From Branchiostoma floridae (taxonomy: Eukaryota > Chordata > Leptocardii > Amphioxiformes > Branchiostomatidae), in assembly GCF_000003815.2 (NCBI RefSeq), contig NC_049984.1, positions 18,141,879 to 18,188,980 of the forward strand: a stretch of DNA of 47,102 nucleotides, read 5' to 3'. The notes under the pieces were generated by a model, which was not told where the DNA came from, did not search any database, and was given only the letters and a program-made list of their open reading frames with translations. This document shows, piece by piece, positions 44,594 to 47,102 of the stretch. The stretch's first letter is position 1, and every line of letters begins with the position of its first letter. The position numbers and the translations under genes were made by a program.

Positions 44594-44720
44594 GGCTAGG
44601 CAAGCGTGATCAAGAGGTCGCTGGTTCGATTCCCGTTATTACCGGTCAGACGTTGTCCTTGTGAAAGTCACTTTCAGACGACTATCTTACTCCTACTCAT
44701 ATTCAGCCCATGAGTACCTG
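44594..44720 (+). mobile_element. tRNA-derived SINE, diverged
   Basis: Head GGCTAGGCAAGCGTGATCAA, GAGGTCGCTGGTTCGATTCC (box B), then TTGTCCTTGTGAAAGTCACTT, matching the CCCTTGGGAAAGGCACTT of the better copies. Confidence 0.5.
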
Positions 44721-46334
44721 AAGAAGTAGAAATGGGCCCCTCCTACCAATATTATGTCCAAGGACATATGGTTCTCTTGTCAATTCGACAGATGAGCAGG
44801 CAGACAGGCATTTACCTTTTTTTGCCTGGCCTGCACTTGACTTTTTATGGTGAAGGAGGGGTGTGCAATTCCTTCTCCACCCTCTCGTCTACTGGAGCAC
44901 TAAGTCTCACAGGGACAGAACTGTATGACACGTGTGAGACGGCTTCTGCAGATGCAGCTTTGTTGTTCGGAGTATCCGTCTCCTAGGAGGACTTCCGACC
45001 AAGTATGTAAGGGGTATACGTAAAGGACATAGTGGACTGACAAGCCCACAACCGACCTACGACTTTAAAGAAAGGCTGTCGCCTTTTACGTTTATGACCT
45101 TCTCTCGCATGTCTCGGTACACAAGGACACTGATAACATAAAGGGGTCAATCGTAGTACTATTTTTGTAAAGCAATAAGAAGCAGTGAGCGGCGTGTAAT
45201 ATAAGAACTAGGAGAGGAATATTTGAGGAATAAAATGTAGGCGGGGGATCGTTAATTCCATGCATACTTAGCGCTAAGTATTCAAACTATGCTTTTAAAA
45301 ACTCTTCGGCTACAGCATAGTTTGAAAGCTTACTATCAAACTTTTTTGTCTGCCATGCGTCTGTTATTCTGAAAGACCCTTTGAGTAGATGTACATGCCA
45401 CACTCTCATGTCACTAAGAAGAGAGTGCCTAAAAGAGATCCGAGCCAAAAACTAAACGGCTGTATGGACGCATGTTTTCAGCAGTGAGAAATTCCTTTTA
45501 GCCAACCGAACTGATCCCGAAAGTTAGATTGGTGAAAGTTTGTTTCTAATTACTGAAGAAATTAGCAGGTAAAGTTTGGCAGCCGCATGCTAGGTCGGAG
45601 GTACACAGATTCTGAGTGGTGTAGTTGACTGGTAGCAGCTAAAAAGTGCATGTTGCGATGCTTAGCTAACTGCATTTTGCAATTGTCCTAAAAAAAGACT
45701 GTATGTATAAAGGCTGTTGGGAATTTTTTCACATGATGACGAGTAACTGTGCTCAACAAAGAATGAATAATATCGTTATATTTCAAGTAGGATAATTATG
45801 AACGCGCCCATGTAAAACACGTATTATAACATACACGTCTATGGGAAGAAAAAACTCATCAATGAGACCTTATGTCTTTGCATAGCTTGCTGCAGCACGC
45901 TAATTCTCTGTCTGTGTGTACACGTTGTGAATATGAAGTAACAAGTTTCTGCAAAGAAGCATTAGTGCATACTTCAAAAGACCATTCGTACGCAACTATA
46001 TCCCTGTATTTGATTGCATTAGAATAAAGTGTACGTCATTGTCCAATGCTTATGAAATAAAATCTAGTTTCATGGTTGATAGCATATTGAGCGTTTTCCG
46101 AATCACTGGTCTACATGATATGCCGTATAGTGGATTCTTTGATATGGAAACTTTCTACACAGGCAAAGGAAATTTATCATTTTGGCAACATTTCAGCTAC
46201 TTGAAGAACTACTAAGGGTGCGGATGTCGGATTTGTATAGCTAACAACATTATAGTATAATACAAAAATACATCATACAGGTAAAAGCATAGCATGATAG
46301 TAACAGTATAGTGCAGTATGCCTTTACAAGTAAA
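44721..46334. other. Intergenic stretch, no recognised gene
   Basis: A frame at 44732-44986 begins in SINE-flanking DNA and has no homology. A small inverted repeat (CAAACTATGC / GCATAGTTTG) lies at about 45285-45327. Confidence 0.3.
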
Positions 46335-46387
46335 CTATGCTTTTACAAGTATAACATACATAGTGCACTTGTAAAAGCATAGTATAC
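46335..46387. repeat. Inverted repeat ACTATGCTTTTACAAGT
   Basis: ACTATGCTTTTACAAGTATA is mirrored by ACTTGTAAAAGCATAGTATA about 20 bases later. Further partial copies (CATAGCATG, GTAAAAGCATAG) lie at 46280-46300, so the region is a cluster of the same 16-mer in both orientations. Confidence 0.6.
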
Positions 46388-47102
46388 TTGTAATTGTATA
46401 GTATAATATAAAAGTATTGTAAACACTTACATTGATGTACCTATATACGAATGATAACAACAGCCTTCCAAAGCTAAAAAGTCGTTTAAGAACTGTAAAC
46501 TCAATGCGAATGAAACATATTTCTTTCCAGTATCCCAATTAGCTATAGAGATATATTCTACTAGCTTTCTGCCTTGCTCTCGTTTTCATACAAATCTTCA
46601 CTTAGCGCTGATCTATGTTTGGAATGATAACAGACAACTTCAATCTCATCCATTACAGATATATTTCAAAGGGAATTACCAACCTAACATTGGATATAGC
46701 CAGAAAAAATCACTGCAAGAATGTCTGTCGGTGATTGTATCATATGTCTTTGAAAGAAATGTATGGGACAGAACTACCATTCATTGATTTGCAGAATCCT
46801 TTAAATCCAAAGTGAAATGGCACGATTTTTCAGGATGTCTGAACTGTGTTTTCATGTTTTTAGTAGTGATAGAAGTGCTGTTTCAAAGTGTTGTACCAGC
46901 GGGTGACTGATGAACACGGGTGATGCGGAGATAAGCATGCCATGACTCAATGCCTCTGAACTAGACGAGGGTGCCTAGACTTTTAATCAATCCCATACTT
47001 TCAAGACAGCAGGAGATTGTATAGCCTGATTTAACCGCGCTTCTCAGGCCTGTCATACTGCCGCGCGGAGGAGTCTACAAGCTCCGGATAGCGGAGTTTG
47101 CG
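46388..47102. other. Right end of window, no recognised feature
   Basis: AT-rich, becoming GC-rich in the last 70 bases (CCGCGCGGAGGAGTC). No frame or repeat end can be supported. Confidence 0.3.

Noticed and set aside
44732-44986. 84-codon plus-strand frame
   Set aside because: It begins at a SINE tail, with no homology or splice support.

Overview
This is eukaryotic DNA from an animal, most likely a lancelet (amphioxus, Branchiostoma). Genes are split by GT-AG introns, and most of the window is intron or intergenic DNA packed with short inverted-repeat transposons (MITEs), tRNA-derived SINEs, LINE 3' ends and microsatellites. Three runs of N (100, 165 and 100 bases) show a draft assembly. 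The lancelet assignment rests on the look of the repeat families and the deuterostome-type genes; it is recognition, not a database match.

Three protein-coding loci are well supported. (1) 146-6164, plus strand: a complete eight-exon short-chain dehydrogenase of the HSD17B8 type, 260 residues, with all exon phases agreeing. (2) 9140-10209, minus strand: the last two exons of a single-pass membrane protein with a cytoplasmic death domain; its ectodomain exons are not identified, though one more upstream exon is possible near 11.4 kb. (3) 14217-15777, minus strand: a rhodopsin-class peptide-type GPCR related to somatostatin/opioid/galanin receptors. It looks like a single-exon gene, but a strong splice donor overlaps its apparent stop codon, and a matching acceptor 340 bases on adds a 75-residue tail.

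From 16 kb to the right end no gene can be confidently named. That DNA holds: a 5-bp-TSD hAT-like MITE (19.2 kb); two TTAA-flanked piggyBac-like elements (7.4 and 20.2 kb); three relics that look like Helentron/HINE elements (12.5, 22.8 and 42.5 kb, the last with 246-bp tandem units full of octamer motifs); an internally deleted mariner (32.4 kb); a CR1-like LINE tail (33.1 kb); four copies of one MITE family between 36 and 44 kb; and several weak exon candidates (18.4, 28.3, 36.7, 38.3 kb). A canonical RFX X-box followed by a CRE-like site and a CCAAT box lies at 29.53 kb.

The three genes do not form an obvious pathway: one is mitochondrial or steroid/fatty-acid metabolism, one death-domain signalling, one peptide signalling. 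I see no operon-like, CRISPR, phage or other novel defence system. The most useful new observations are the hidden GPCR tail exon, the membrane-anchored death-domain gene structure, the X-box/CRE/CCAAT cluster, and a transposon insertion whose empty site survives in a nearby duplicate.
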